Position numbers and translations under genes: made by a program | NCBI RefSeq assembly: GCF_003522965.1 | Contig: NZ_CP031513.1 | Span: forward strand, 930,001-994,000 | Length of the DNA stretch: 64,000 nucleotides | Reading direction: 5' to 3' | Source of the DNA: Bombilactobacillus bombi | GTDB taxonomy: Bacteria; Bacillota; Bacilli; Lactobacillales; Lactobacillaceae | The notes under the pieces: generated by a model | Told to the model about the DNA's origin: nothing | Databases searched by the model: none | What the model saw: only the letters and a program-made list of their open reading frames with translations | Part shown: positions 48,634 through 57,797 of the stretch, in pieces | How positions within the stretch are numbered: the first letter of the stretch is position 1 | Layout of the letters: every line of letters starts with the position of its first letter

Positions 48634-49314
48634 TTATTGTTGTAGCCTTGTATTGTTAATACTTACAACTTGATAAATGCCATCTTCATAATCAACTTGT
48701 GATACGCTGGCATTATCTAAGCCCTGTTGAGGCAATATTACCGAATTATCCAAGATAGACAATAAAACTAATAAACTTAATCCATGCGCTACAATTAAAA
48801 CCTGTTGAACTGACTGCCTGGAAGCTTGGTGAATTATCATTTGCATTGCAACTTGTAAACGGCTTATTACCATTTGATAATTTTCAGCTGTTTGATCTAA
48901 GTCGCTCAAAGTATCCAATATAAGCTCTAAGGTCTTGGACCAGCCGTTTTGTTGAATAAATATTTGCAGCTGCTGGGGTTGAAATTCTAACTTGTGCAAT
49001 AGGTCAGCAGCTAAATCACTTTCCAATTGACTTTCATAATTACCAAAATTAACTTCACTTAGTTGTGTTAAAGTTTGGATTGGCAAGTCTGGATTAACCG
49101 CAGCCAAAACAATTTGGGCCGTCTGCCGCGCACGTTGGCTGGGACTGCTAAAAGCCAAATCAAAATGAAGTCCTCGCTGTTGAAAATCAACAGCCGTTGC
49201 CTGTACTTGACGAATTCCCTTGGTATTGAGCCACCCATCAGTGACCCCTTGGACGAGGCCAGCTTGATTTAACTGAGTTTGTCCATGACGCATTAAATAA
49301 AGTTTAATTGGCAT
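48634..49314 (-). CDS. Histidine phosphatase family protein
   Basis: 226-residue phosphoglycerate mutase-like phosphatase. The phosphohistidine motif LYLMRHGQTQLN is at residues 4-15 and a second catalytic His is in VAHGLSLL near 185. The ATG at 49314 is used since GGAGG lies six bases before it. Broad-specificity phosphatase is more likely than a glycolytic mutase, given the sequence between motifs. Confidence 0.88.
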   Translation of the reverse strand: MPIKLYLMRHGQTQLNQAGLVQGVTDGWLNTKGIRQVQATAVDFQQRGLHFDLAFSSPSQRARQTAQIVLAAVNPDLPIQTLTQLSEVNFGNYESQLESDLAADLLHKLEFQPQQLQIFIQQNGWSKTLELILDTLSDLDQTAENYQMVISRLQVAMQMIIHQASRQSVQQVLIVAHGLSLLVLLSILDNSVILPQQGLDNASVSQVDYEDGIYQVVSINNTRLQQ

Positions 49315-49416
49315 AATAGCCTCCACCAATAAATAATCCAAGTAAATAACTTGGATTCAAAGGTTTAATTTTAAAATTGGATATCTAACTGATGTTACTG
49401 TCTTGAAGTTCAATAT

Positions 49417-50994
49417 CTATAATTTTGCTGTTAACTTAACATCAGGATATTTATCCTTAAACCAATTTTCCGCAAATCGATTCTCGAATAAGAATAGTGG
49501 CTGATCATCTAAATCTTTCACCAATAAATTACGAGATGATGACATTGTTGTATCTAATTGTTCTGGATCAATCCAGCGTGCAATTCGCGAACCAATTGGC
49601 TTCATAATTACTTCAGTATTATATTCATTTTGCATACGAAATTTAAAAACTTCAAATTGCAGCTGTCCCACAGCTCCCAAGATATAATCACCAGTTTGAT
49701 AATTACGATATAATTGAACTGCACCCTCTTGCACGAGCTGTTGCATCCCTTTATGAAAGGATTTTTGCTTCATGACATTTTTAGCAGTGACTTCCATAAA
49801 TAATTCTGGTGTAAATTGCGGTAAAGCCTGATATTCGCGTTGCGGTTTACCACTGTAAATAGTGTCCCCAATTTGAAAATTACCAGTGTCATACAAGCCG
49901 ACAATATCACCGGCAACAGCTGTTTTTACTTGTTCACGCTGAGAAGACATGAATTCGGTAGCATTGTTAAGTCGTAAGGTTTTCTGTGTCCGCTGTAAGG
50001 TTACATCCATGCCCTTTTCAAATTCACCCGAGCCGATACGTACAAAAGCAATCCGATCACGATGTTTAGGATTCATATTAGCTTGAATCTTAAAGACAAA
50101 TCCTGAAAATTGCGGATTTGTCGCAGATAAAGTAGTGCCATCCGTCATTTCATGTGCGCTAGGAGCAGGCGCTAATTGTAAAAATTCATCTAAGAAAGTC
50201 TGCACCCCAAAGTTAGTTAGAGCTGAGCCAAAGAACACAGGGGTTTGTTTACCTTGGGCAATCTTATCACGATCAAACTGATTGCCAGCCCCCTTAATTA
50301 ATCCAATTTCATCTAAGGTCTGCTGATAAATACTATCTTGCGTCAAGGGATGATTTGCTGGCAAATGGCCCTCTTGATCAAGCTCCACAAATTGAGGTTC
50401 ATCTTCTTTTTGACGATACAGTTCAATGCGATTATGATAAATATCGTATATTCCCTTCAGAGTTTTCCCACTGCCCATTGGCCAATTCATTGCACAACCT
50501 TCAATATTCAACAAATCTTCCAATTCACCAATTAAATCCAGTGGTTCGCGACCATCACGATCTAACTTATTCATAAAAGTAAAAATTGGAATTCCTCGTT
50601 GTTTAACCACTTTAAATAACTTTTTGGTCTGCGCTTCAATACCTTTAGCAGAATCAATTACCATAACAGCAGCATCCACTGCCATCAAGGTTCGATAGGT
50701 ATCTTCAGAAAAGTCCTCATGTCCAGGTGTATCCAAGATATTAACATGCTTACCTTGATAATCAAATTCCATTACGGAACTTGTAACGGAAATTCCTCTT
50801 TTTTTCTCAATTTCCATCCAATCAGAGGTGGCATAGTTCCCAGTCTTTTTCCCTTTGACTGTACCGGCAGAACGGATTACCCCACCAAAAAGTAACATTT
50901 GTTCAGTAATGGTTGTTTTTCCGGCATCTGGATGCGAAATAATCGCAAAAGTGCGTCTATTCGCAACTTCTTGTTGTAATTTTTGCTGATTCAT
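49417..50994 (-). CDS. prfC: Peptide chain release factor 3
   Basis: GTPase that recycles RF1/RF2 after termination, 525 residues. G-domain motifs are [12 protein letters not shown] (G1), the switch block [25 protein letters not shown] (G3) and [10 protein letters not shown] (G4). Domain order (G, II, III) and length are normal. GAGG nine bases before the ATG at 50994 supports that start over a longer reading. Confidence 0.95.
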   Translation of the reverse strand: MNQQKLQQEVANRRTFAIISHPDAGKTTITEQMLLFGGVIRSAGTVKGKKTGNYATSDWMEIEKKRGISVTSSVMEFDYQGKHVNILDTPGHEDFSEDTYRTLMAVDAAVMVIDSAKGIEAQTKKLFKVVKQRGIPIFTFMNKLDRDGREPLDLIGELEDLLNIEGCAMNWPMGSGKTLKGIYDIYHNRIELYRQKEDEPQFVELDQEGHLPANHPLTQDSIYQQTLDEIGLIKGAGNQFDRDKIAQGKQTPVFFGSALTNFGVQTFLDEFLQLAPAPSAHEMTDGTTLSATNPQFSGFVFKIQANMNPKHRDRIAFVRIGSGEFEKGMDVTLQRTQKTLRLNNATEFMSSQREQVKTAVAGDIVGLYDTGNFQIGDTIYSGKPQREYQALPQFTPELFMEVTAKNVMKQKSFHKGMQQLVQEGAVQLYRNYQTGDYILGAVGQLQFEVFKFRMQNEYNTEVIMKPIGSRIARWIDPEQLDTTMSSSRNLLVKDLDDQPLFLFENRFAENWFKDKYPDVKLTAKL

Positions 50995-51111
50995 TAATTT
51001 TCGCCTCATTTAACATACTGTTTAAAATTATATCAAAAATTTTGTTCTTTGTATGCTTTTGCTCACCTAATCCTGATAGATAAGTTATAATAATGACGAA
51101 AGGAATTTACT

Positions 51112-51576
51112 ATGTCAAATAAAAAAGTTTTTGTTATTTATACTTTTCTCTTTATCATTCCGTATTTTTTGTGTCTTTCTTTAATTGGCACAGGTTATGG
51201 TGCCCTAATTAATCACTATAATAGTTGGTGGCGTTTGGGTATTTGTGCGCTTATTGGGGCTATCTTAATGGTTGCTGTAAAGTCAATTGCCCACCGGCCA
51301 ATCAGCATCATTGCCAAGCAAACTACCAATCGCTACTTACGGTCTTTAATTAATTTTTTTAATATTTTAGACTACAATTCTAGTAATTTTTACTGGAACT
51401 TTGCGATTGATTTTGTGTTTACAATTATCTTTGCTAAATTAATTCATTATTTCTTTGCCCCTTATCAAATATTAGGCACCCTAGCTGGTTGGATTATTAC
51501 GGCCTTGATCATTTCTCTAGTATTAGCATCTAATCTTGAATACAGTACCCTAAGTATTGATCCGGAGCAAAAATGA
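51112..51576 (+). CDS. Hypothetical membrane protein
   Basis: Not recognised. 154 residues with four hydrophobic segments (about 6-30, 42-60, 97-115, 123-142). Segments 2 and 3 are separated by a basic loop. AAAGGAA lies six bases before ATG. It overlaps ogt by four bases as ATGA, suggesting coupling, but no functional link is apparent. Confidence 0.7.
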   Translation: MSNKKVFVIYTFLFIIPYFLCLSLIGTGYGALINHYNSWWRLGICALIGAILMVAVKSIAHRPISIIAKQTTNRYLRSLINFFNILDYNSSNFYWNFAIDFVFTIIFAKLIHYFFAPYQILGTLAGWIITALIISLVLASNLEYSTLSIDPEQK

Positions 51577-52082
51577 ATTCTCCACTATTTAAACAAGAGA
51601 TGAATTCTCCATTAGGTCGCTTAGTGATTGTTGCTAATCACAATCAACTTCTAGGCTTATGGATGGAACAGCAAAAATATTTCGGGTATGGCTTTAACTT
51701 AGAAAGTATCGCCAACCAAGAAAACAATATTACAAAAGCTACCAAAACTTGGCTTCATAGTTATTTTATGGGAAATCAACCCCAGATTACTTCTTGGAAT
51801 TTAAATCCGAGAGGGACTGATTTTCAAAAACAGATTTGGCAAGTTTTAATGCAAATTCCTTATGGTCAAACATGGAATTATCGCCAAATTGCTCAAGTAT
51901 TAGGTAATCTCAATTATACGCGTGCTGTAGGGCAAGCGATTGGACATAATCCCATTTCGATTATCATTCCTTGCCATCGAGTCCTCGGCAGTCAGGGACA
52001 GTTAACAGGTTATGCTGGTGGTTTAGAACGCAAGCAGTGGCTGTTGCATCATGAGCAAGTAAATTCAACCAAAAAAAGCTAG
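51573..52082 (+). CDS. ogt: Methylated-DNA-protein cysteine methyltransferase
   Basis: Suicide enzyme repairing O6-alkylguanine in DNA, 169 residues. The acceptor Cys134 is in IIIPCHRVLG, and the DNA-reading helix block IPYGQTWNYRQIA with RAVGQAIGHNP is intact. A second in-frame ATG at 51600 repeats the MNSPL opening, so the first nine residues may be a duplicated start. Start at 51573 gives an ATGA overlap with the gene before it. Confidence 0.95.
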   Translation: MNSPLFKQEMNSPLGRLVIVANHNQLLGLWMEQQKYFGYGFNLESIANQENNITKATKTWLHSYFMGNQPQITSWNLNPRGTDFQKQIWQVLMQIPYGQTWNYRQIAQVLGNLNYTRAVGQAIGHNPISIIIPCHRVLGSQGQLTGYAGGLERKQWLLHHEQVNSTKKS

Positions 52083-52083
52083 G

Positions 52084-52119
52084 ATAAAAAAGAGCAAGGA
52101 TTAAATCCCTGCTCTTTTT
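52084..52119. terminator. Bidirectional terminator, ogt / DUF402 gene
   Basis: AAAAAGAGCA and TGCTCTTTTT pair, extended inward by GGATT/AATCC with single-base bulges. It sits between convergent genes. Confidence 0.88.
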
Positions 52120-52133
52120 CCATAGCTAATCCA

Positions 52134-52670
52134 TCAATCACGATGCAACAATTCTTGATAACGTTCTTGCCAAAGACTAACATAACCAGGTGAAAAAGGC
52201 CCCTTTTGTTCTCTAATCCAGCTAATTAAAGTTTCGGTACTATACTTCAAAATATCATCAATTGTATCTGAATAATGCCACAAATGTCGATGTGCTGCAT
52301 ATTCGTCAACATCTAACAGCCGAATCTCACCATCGGGAAATACTTTGACATCTAAATCATAATCAATATATTTCAAGGCTTCTTTATCAAGAACAAACGG
52401 TGTCGCTAAGTTACAATAATACGACGGACCATTATCACGCAACATCGTCACAATGTTAAACCAATAATGTCGGTGAAAATAAACCAGCGCCGTTTCATGA
52501 GTATACCAGTGACGTCGATCTGACTCCGTAACTAACGTATGGTCATTACAGCCAATGATTTCATTTTCACTGGTCTTTAAGACCATGGTATCACGCCAAG
52601 TACGATGCAAATGACCATCATGTTTATAACTCTGGATTGCTATGTAATCTCCTTCTTTAGGAACTTGCAT
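52134..52670 (-). CDS. DUF402 nucleoside tri/diphosphatase-like protein
   Basis: 178-residue cytosolic protein of the Ntdp (YgaC/DUF402) group. Beta-barrel core with the metal/phosphate block [22 protein letters not shown] (long; key parts NGPSYYCN and [13 protein letters not shown]). Known members hydrolyse nucleoside tri- and diphosphates. Length normal. It precedes recX's end by 67 bases in the same direction. Confidence 0.87.
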   Translation of the reverse strand: MQVPKEGDYIAIQSYKHDGHLHRTWRDTMVLKTSENEIIGCNDHTLVTESDRRHWYTHETALVYFHRHYWFNIVTMLRDNGPSYYCNLATPFVLDKEALKYIDYDLDVKVFPDGEIRLLDVDEYAAHRHLWHYSDTIDDILKYSTETLISWIREQKGPFSPGYVSLWQERYQELLHRD

Positions 52671-52737
52671 AGTTTGACCCAGCTTTCAAATTTCTCCTGC
52701 AATTAGATTATATCAAAGCTCAAGCTCTGTGCCACTA

Positions 52738-53520
52738 TTAATTTAAATCTTGCAGAAAATTATGAATATCATCACTGTTAAATCCTCGACGTGCTAAGGC
52801 CGCATATAACTTTTGTTGACCGTTTGGTTGTTTTTGATACCGTCGCCAAAGTTTTTGACCGATTGTTTGAATAACATTTTGCTCGTGTTCCGGATCAATT
52901 TGTAAATTAATTGCTGAAACAGCCTGCGTAATAATTTCTGCAGGATAACCTGTAGCATGCAGACGTTCTCGAATTTTATTCAACTGGGCTCGATAGGGTT
53001 GTTGGCGGGTTTGATGTTGCGTTTTGATGGCTAACTTAGTAGCATTGTCAAGCATTAATTCTGGTGTAAATAATTTTAAAGCCTTGATTATTTCGGACTC
53101 CGCAACTTTTTTGCGTTGCAATTTATGTTTAATTTTTTGTGGACCATCTACAGTAGTTTTGATGGCTGTGCGCACAAAGCTCTGAGCGTATTCTTGGTCA
53201 TTCAGATAATTCAGTTCTTTTAATTGTGCGATGACCTGCTCAATTGTGACAGTATCAATGCCTAATTCTTGTAAATGATCACTTAATTCGGCTACACTGC
53301 GTAATTGATAACTCAAATAATTCAATGCTTGGACATAGGCTTTGGCTTGGTCTTCGGCTTTTTGAATTTGATTAATTAAAGTTTGATCTAGTTCTTGTCC
53401 CTTAGCCAAACGATATTTTACTAAAACTGCTTCACTTACAGGAAAAGCGTATTGGCCATCAAGATAAATGTTATAACGTTCTTTGCGCCTTTGGGTACTG
53501 ATTTTAGTAATTTTAGCCAT
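52738..53520 (-). CDS. recX: Regulatory protein RecX
   Basis: Modulator of RecA filaments, 260 residues, the long Gram-positive form. All-helical triple repeats with blocks LSYQLRSVAELSDHLQ, LNDQEYAQSFVRTAIK and GPQKIKHKLQRKKV are visible. The N-terminal extension (ITKISTQRRKERYNIYLDGQ) is usual for Firmicutes. It diverges from the rRNA methyltransferase gene at 53577. Confidence 0.93.
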   Translation of the reverse strand: MAKITKISTQRRKERYNIYLDGQYAFPVSEAVLVKYRLAKGQELDQTLINQIQKAEDQAKAYVQALNYLSYQLRSVAELSDHLQELGIDTVTIEQVIAQLKELNYLNDQEYAQSFVRTAIKTTVDGPQKIKHKLQRKKVAESEIIKALKLFTPELMLDNATKLAIKTQHQTRQQPYRAQLNKIRERLHATGYPAEIITQAVSAINLQIDPEHEQNVIQTIGQKLWRRYQKQPNGQQKLYAALARRGFNSDDIHNFLQDLN

Positions 53521-53576
53521 GCTGGCCTCCTCATGCTATACTAAATAATATCATAGCAGAAATAAGGTAGATTTTT

Positions 53577-54953
53577 TTGAAAAATACTCAAAACACTATT
53601 AAAGTTGGTACTCGTTTAAAGCTTACCATTAAGCGGATGGGAATTAATGGTGAAGGAATTGCTTATTACCAAAATACGCTTATTTTTATCCCCCAAGCTT
53701 TGCCTGGTGAGGTCATCTTAAGTGAAATTACCACAATTAGTCATAATTTTTTGCGGGCTAAATTAATTAAAATTATTAATTCGAGTAAGTTGCGTAATCC
53801 TAATCCTCCACAACTCTTGGGCAAAGTAGGCGGCTTGGAATTAGCTCATTTACGTTATCCCCAGCAATTAAAGTATAAACGACTGATGGTAACTGAAGCA
53901 TTACGCCATTTTCGCCCAGACGGTTATCATTCTTATGTAGTTAAACCAACTATTGGCGCTAATCATCCTTGGCATTACCGCAATAAAGCCCAATTTCAAT
54001 TACGACAAGTCGGCAATCAACTAATTTGTGGTCTTTATCAAACAGGCACCCAAAAAGTTGTTGATTCTTTAAATATGCCCACCCAACGTCCTTTAACTTT
54101 AAAAATTTTAAAATTATTATTACCTATTATTCAAGCTTTAGAAATTCCAATTTATAATCCGGAACAACATTCAGGTATTATTAAAACTTTAGTTGTTCGC
54201 GAATCCGTTCACTTTCAACAAGCCCAACTAACTTTGATTACGAATTCCCGTAAATTACCCCATAAGCGCCAGTTAATTGCGGCAATTAATGAACAAATCC
54301 CAGCAGTTATTTCAATTGCTCAAAACTTTAATCCTAAAGATGATGGACCGCTTTGGGGAGATGAAACTAACATTCTCTGGGGTAAAGACTATCTGCAAGA
54401 AAAAATTGGTAACAAGTTGTTTAATCTATCTCCAGCTGCTTTTTTTCAATTAAATCCTGAGCAGACTGCCAAATTATATCAAACTGCTATCACAGCCTTA
54501 AATCCCCAAGCTACTGATATTGTTGTTGATGCTTATGCAGGTGTTGGTACTATTGGTATTAGTCTGGCAGAACAAGTTCAACAAGTCATCGGCGGTGAGA
54601 TTATTCCGGCAGCAGTAGAAGATGCGAATTTAAATGTCCAACAAAATCAACTCAATAATGTCCGTTATCAAGTTGGTGCTGTAGAAGAGTTGTATCCCCA
54701 ATGGCTGCAGCAAGGTATTAAACCCACTGCTTTAGTAGTTGACCCACCGCGTGTTGGCTTAAATTCTAAATTTATTAACTTTATCAATCAATCACAACCA
54801 CAAAAGTTTATTTATATTTCTTGTAATCCGTCCACTTTGGCGCGTGACTTAAAAGAGCTTGTTAAAGTTTATCAAGTTCAATGGTTGCAGCCTTTAGATA
54901 TGTTTCCTCAAACTCCTCATGTTGAAGTAGTCGCAAAATTAATCAGAAAATAA
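53577..54953 (+). CDS. 23S rRNA (uracil-C5)-methyltransferase, RlmD/RlmCD type
   Basis: SAM-dependent m5U methyltransferase, 458 residues. N-terminal TRAM domain (GTRLKLTIKRMGINGEGIAYY), SAM block DAYAGVGTIGIS and catalytic SCNPSTLARDL with the nucleophilic Cys are intact, as is VVDPPRVGL. The usual Fe-S cysteines (a CxxxxxCGGC block and a later Cys) are missing: the region reads PPQLLGKVGGLELAHL and SLNMPTQ. Start is TTG with AAGGTAG upstream. Firmicutes RlmCD can modify U747 and U1939; which applies here is unknown. Confidence 0.92.
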   Translation: MKNTQNTIKVGTRLKLTIKRMGINGEGIAYYQNTLIFIPQALPGEVILSEITTISHNFLRAKLIKIINSSKLRNPNPPQLLGKVGGLELAHLRYPQQLKYKRLMVTEALRHFRPDGYHSYVVKPTIGANHPWHYRNKAQFQLRQVGNQLICGLYQTGTQKVVDSLNMPTQRPLTLKILKLLLPIIQALEIPIYNPEQHSGIIKTLVVRESVHFQQAQLTLITNSRKLPHKRQLIAAINEQIPAVISIAQNFNPKDDGPLWGDETNILWGKDYLQEKIGNKLFNLSPAAFFQLNPEQTAKLYQTAITALNPQATDIVVDAYAGVGTIGISLAEQVQQVIGGEIIPAAVEDANLNVQQNQLNNVRYQVGAVEELYPQWLQQGIKPTALVVDPPRVGLNSKFINFINQSQPQKFIYISCNPSTLARDLKELVKVYQVQWLQPLDMFPQTPHVEVVAKLIRK

Positions 54954-54957
54954 AATT

Positions 54958-55005
54958 TAAAAACACCCCTATACTCATATGAGTTAGTGGGGGTGTTTCT
55001 TTTTA
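54958..55005 (+). terminator. Terminator after the rRNA methyltransferase gene
   Basis: AAAAACACCCC and GGGGGTGTTTC pair around a loop with further ACTCAT/ATGAGT pairing, followed by TTTT on the plus strand. Confidence 0.85.
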
Positions 55006-55010
55006 ATTAT

Positions 55011-55042
55011 AAAAAGAGCTGTGAACTTAGTCACAGCTCTTA
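55011..55042 (-). terminator. Terminator of the 55-kb noncoding RNA
   Basis: Minus-strand AAGAGCTGTGA and TCACAGCTCTT form an 11-bp stem with a six-base loop followed by TTTTT. It cannot serve the rightward gene and lies 350 bases beyond mvaS, so it ends a separate transcript. Confidence 0.85.
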
Positions 55043-55357
55043 ATTACGTGGCTTAGATGATAGGCAACTGCCTCTTATCCGAACAGTAACACTACACCCT
55101 TTATTACACTAGATGAAATCATCTCAATGACGCCATGTTTATATAAGAAATTTTGATGTCTGATATTCAGGATCATCCTCTATTCAAATTATTGTCACTT
55201 TAATGAAAACATCTTATTATTTACAACAATCTGTCTATTCAGACGATCATCTCCATCAATAATATTTCTTTAATCCGATTTGAATCAATAACCTTTTAAT
55301 TAAATACCTTACGATATCTAAACCATACAGTTGCAGGTAGGCTAATCATCTTTCCAC
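55012..55357 (-). ncRNA. Putative structured noncoding RNA, about 345 nt
   Basis: No credible protein gene lies between mvaS and the convergent methyltransferase gene, yet there is a promoter (55364-55392) and a terminator (55011-55042) on the minus strand. The two ends of the transcript pair: CGUGG with CCACG, GAUGAU with AUCAUC, and GCAACUG with CAGUUGC, all in nested order, closing the molecule with 18 bp. Inside are smaller hairpins (AGGAUGAUCCU, GAUGAUUUCAUC, and GAUGU...ACAUC). It lacks the marks of RNase P RNA, tmRNA, SRP RNA or 6S RNA, so I cannot name it. Confidence 0.72.
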
Positions 55358-55363
55358 GCCTTT

Positions 55364-55392
55364 ATAGTATCATTCTCAAATAATTATTGCAA
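55364..55392 (-). promoter_or_regulatory. Promoter of the noncoding RNA
   Basis: Minus-strand TTGCAA (55387-55392) and TACTAT (55364-55369) are 17 bases apart, just beyond the mvaS stop. Start is predicted near 55357. Confidence 0.7.
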
Positions 55393-55397
55393 GCGTT

Positions 55398-56549
55398 TTA
55401 TTGATAAAATCTTTCGTGTTGATCAACTTTTTTCAAATAATGTTGAGCAGCTCGTACGGGACTAATCAGCTGACAGGATCCATCGGTAACTAACTGCTTT
55501 TTAAAAATTGCCTCATATTCAGCTACACTTAGTCGCTGGCGCTCATCTAGTAATTGGCGATGCTCAGTAGCGTTCAAATAATCACGATAATGAGGCTGCA
55601 AATGCCCAAAGAACAATTCTGCTACTGCCCCAGAACCATAGCTGAATAAGGCAATCCGCTCACTATCTTGCAAACTATCATCATTTTCTAACAAAGACAG
55701 CAAACTTAAATATAAAGATCCCGTATAAATATTACCTACTGTTTGTCCATAAATAATACTTTTTTCAAAACGGCTTAATAAACGCTGATAATCACCATCT
55801 GAAATTTTAGTTTTGAGCGTTTGTAAAGCCTTACGGCCCATTTTAGAAAACGGAATATGAAATAATAAGGCCGCTAGCGACTCTTTACTAATTAAAGAAT
55901 CTGCCTGCTGGTAAATTTGGGTAAACATTTGTAAGTATAATTCTTCAGAATATTTTCCCCGTGCCAAAGCTTGTTGTGAATAATTTGGGCGCCAAAAATC
56001 CCCTGCATTTTGACTTTGATAAATGGATTCTTTTTCTAAAGCCAAAATATGTGGATTTTGACTGACTAACATTGCTACAGCTCCTGCACCTTGAGTTACT
56101 TCGCCTGCAGTTTGCAGACCGTAACGAGCAATATCAGCAGCAATCACCAAGGCTTTTTGGTTTGGATGTAAACTCACAAAATCATAAGCAAACTGTAAAC
56201 CAGCAGTTGCGCCATAACAAGCCTCTTTGACTTCTAAAGCCCGAATATTATTATTAATGTGTAATAATTCCTGCACGAATAATGCAGCTGCTTTGGACTG
56301 ATCCACACCACTTTCTGTGGCTACAATCAATAAACCAATCTCTTGGCGATCGGCAGTAGTCAAAATTTCTTCAGCAGCATTAGCGGCCATGGCTACAATA
56401 TCTTGATCTAAATCAGCTACTGCCATTTGTTGTTGACCGATGCCTATTAAATATTTATTAGGATCTACTTGGCGAGCATGAGCCAAGTCAATTAAATCTA
56501 AATATTGCTGAGGTGTATAAAAACCAATTTTATCAATTCCAACTGTCAT
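55398..56549 (-). CDS. mvaS: Hydroxymethylglutaryl-CoA synthase
   Basis: Condenses acetyl-CoA with acetoacetyl-CoA to HMG-CoA in the mevalonate route to isoprenoids, 383 residues. Catalytic residues are Glu79 (ATESGVDQ), Cys111 (KEACYGATAG) and His231 (LLFHIPFSKMG), matching bacterial enzymes in spacing. It follows mvaA directly, without any gap beyond one base. Confidence 0.96.
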   Translation of the reverse strand: MTVGIDKIGFYTPQQYLDLIDLAHARQVDPNKYLIGIGQQQMAVADLDQDIVAMAANAAEEILTTADRQEIGLLIVATESGVDQSKAAALFVQELLHINNNIRALEVKEACYGATAGLQFAYDFVSLHPNQKALVIAADIARYGLQTAGEVTQGAGAVAMLVSQNPHILALEKESIYQSQNAGDFWRPNYSQQALARGKYSEELYLQMFTQIYQQADSLISKESLAALLFHIPFSKMGRKALQTLKTKISDGDYQRLLSRFEKSIIYGQTVGNIYTGSLYLSLLSLLENDDSLQDSERIALFSYGSGAVAELFFGHLQPHYRDYLNATEHRQLLDERQRLSVAEYEAIFKKQLVTDGSCQLISPVRAAQHYLKKVDQHERFYQ

Positions 56550-57797
56550 TTATTTATCCTTTCGTAATTGCTCTAATTGTTTGTGGGCATTGGCGAGATT
56601 TGCCACTTGAGGATGAGCTTTTAAATAAGCAACGATGGGAGCAATCTCATCAGCCTTAGCACCGGCCATAATCGCTAAACTTTGCCACTGTAAGTTCATA
56701 TGACCTGCTTGAATTCCTTGAGTTACTAACGCTCGTAAAGCTGCCAAATTGGAAGCTAAGCCAACAGTCGCAACAATTCCCATTAATTGGGTAGCTGAGG
56801 GCTGCTGTAAAATCCGCATAGCTAATCGCGCCATTGGTAATGTTGAAATTGCACCACCAACACTACCTAAAGGCAAGGAAAGTCGAATATTACCAACCAA
56901 TTTTTGATCGTGGATTTGCCATTCACTTAAAGTTTTCTGGCTTTGATTTAAACCTGCATAAACAGCTGCATTAATATTGCGCGTATCATTGCCAGTTGCC
57001 AACACTGTGGCAATAACGCCATTCATTATCCCTTTATTATGCGTAGCTGCTCGAGCTGCAGAAATCTGGGCAAATTCACTAGCCGCTACAATCCGCTGAG
57101 CTACTTGATAGCCCGAATATTGTGAAGTGGCTAATTGTTCAAAATCAATTTGGGCACTGGCACTGGCGATTTGTTGAGGCGCTTGATTAGACAAAATCGC
57201 CATTAATAAATCCAATTGAGGCAATTGTTGCTGTAAATAATGAGCTACGGCTTCTAAAATAGTATTAACTACATTGGCACCCATTGCTTCTGCTGGATTA
57301 ATCAACAGATTAAATTCTACAAAATCTTTATAATTATTAATATTAATATCTTTTAACCCACCACCATGTTGTTGCAGCGTTGGATGTGCTTGATCGGCAA
57401 TTGTCATAATTTGATTGTGATGTTGCTGCAAAAAACTAGTTTTATCTTTCAAGTGACCTTGAAACACAATTTGGCCTTGAAGACCATTGCGAAAAACTTG
57501 AGTTTGAAATCCGCCACTACGAGCAACACGTTGAGCCGCATTACTTGCAGCTGCAATTACTGATGGCTCTTCAGTAGCCATTGGAATTAAGTAATCTTGT
57601 TGGTTAATTAGAAAATGATTGGCCACACCAAACGGCAGTGCAAAATTTCCCAGATAGTTTTCTACTAAATGACTTCCAATTGTTGCAGGTAATGCAGAAT
57701 TTGTCTGCAATAATTCCATATCAGATTGGGTCAAATAGCCTTCCATTTGTAATTGTTTTAAACGTTGTGCTGTGGTCATTTCATATAACTTGGTCAT
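56550..57797 (-). CDS. mvaA: HMG-CoA reductase, class II
   Basis: Makes mevalonate from HMG-CoA, 415 residues, the class II (bacterial, NADH-preferring) form, not fused to the thiolase as in enterococcal MvaE. The block MATEEPSVIAAASNAA holds the catalytic Glu, THNKGIMNG the Lys and LPLGSVGGAISTLP the substrate contacts. The ATG at 57797 overlaps the thiolase stop as ATGA, with GGAGG 13 bases upstream. Confidence 0.95.
   Translation of the reverse strand: MTKLYEMTTAQRLKQLQMEGYLTQSDMELLQTNSALPATIGSHLVENYLGNFALPFGVANHFLINQQDYLIPMATEEPSVIAAASNAAQRVARSGGFQTQVFRNGLQGQIVFQGHLKDKTSFLQQHHNQIMTIADQAHPTLQQHGGGLKDININNYKDFVEFNLLINPAEAMGANVVNTILEAVAHYLQQQLPQLDLLMAILSNQAPQQIASASAQIDFEQLATSQYSGYQVAQRIVAASEFAQISAARAATHNKGIMNGVIATVLATGNDTRNINAAVYAGLNQSQKTLSEWQIHDQKLVGNIRLSLPLGSVGGAISTLPMARLAMRILQQPSATQLMGIVATVGLASNLAALRALVTQGIQAGHMNLQWQSLAIMAGAKADEIAPIVAYLKAHPQVANLANAHKQLEQLRKDK

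Noticed and set aside
55296-55349. 17-residue open frame near the 5' end of the noncoding RNA (MISLPATVWFRYRKVFN)
   Set aside because: The only purine-rich stretch directly abuts the ATG, leaving no proper spacing, and the ATG lies inside a closing helix.
55012-55357. Identification of the RNA as RNase P RNA, tmRNA, SRP RNA or 6S RNA
   Set aside because: GAGGAAAGUCC and ACAGAA blocks (RNase P), tRNA-like ends (tmRNA) and the SRP apical loop are not found, and the length is too great for 6S RNA.
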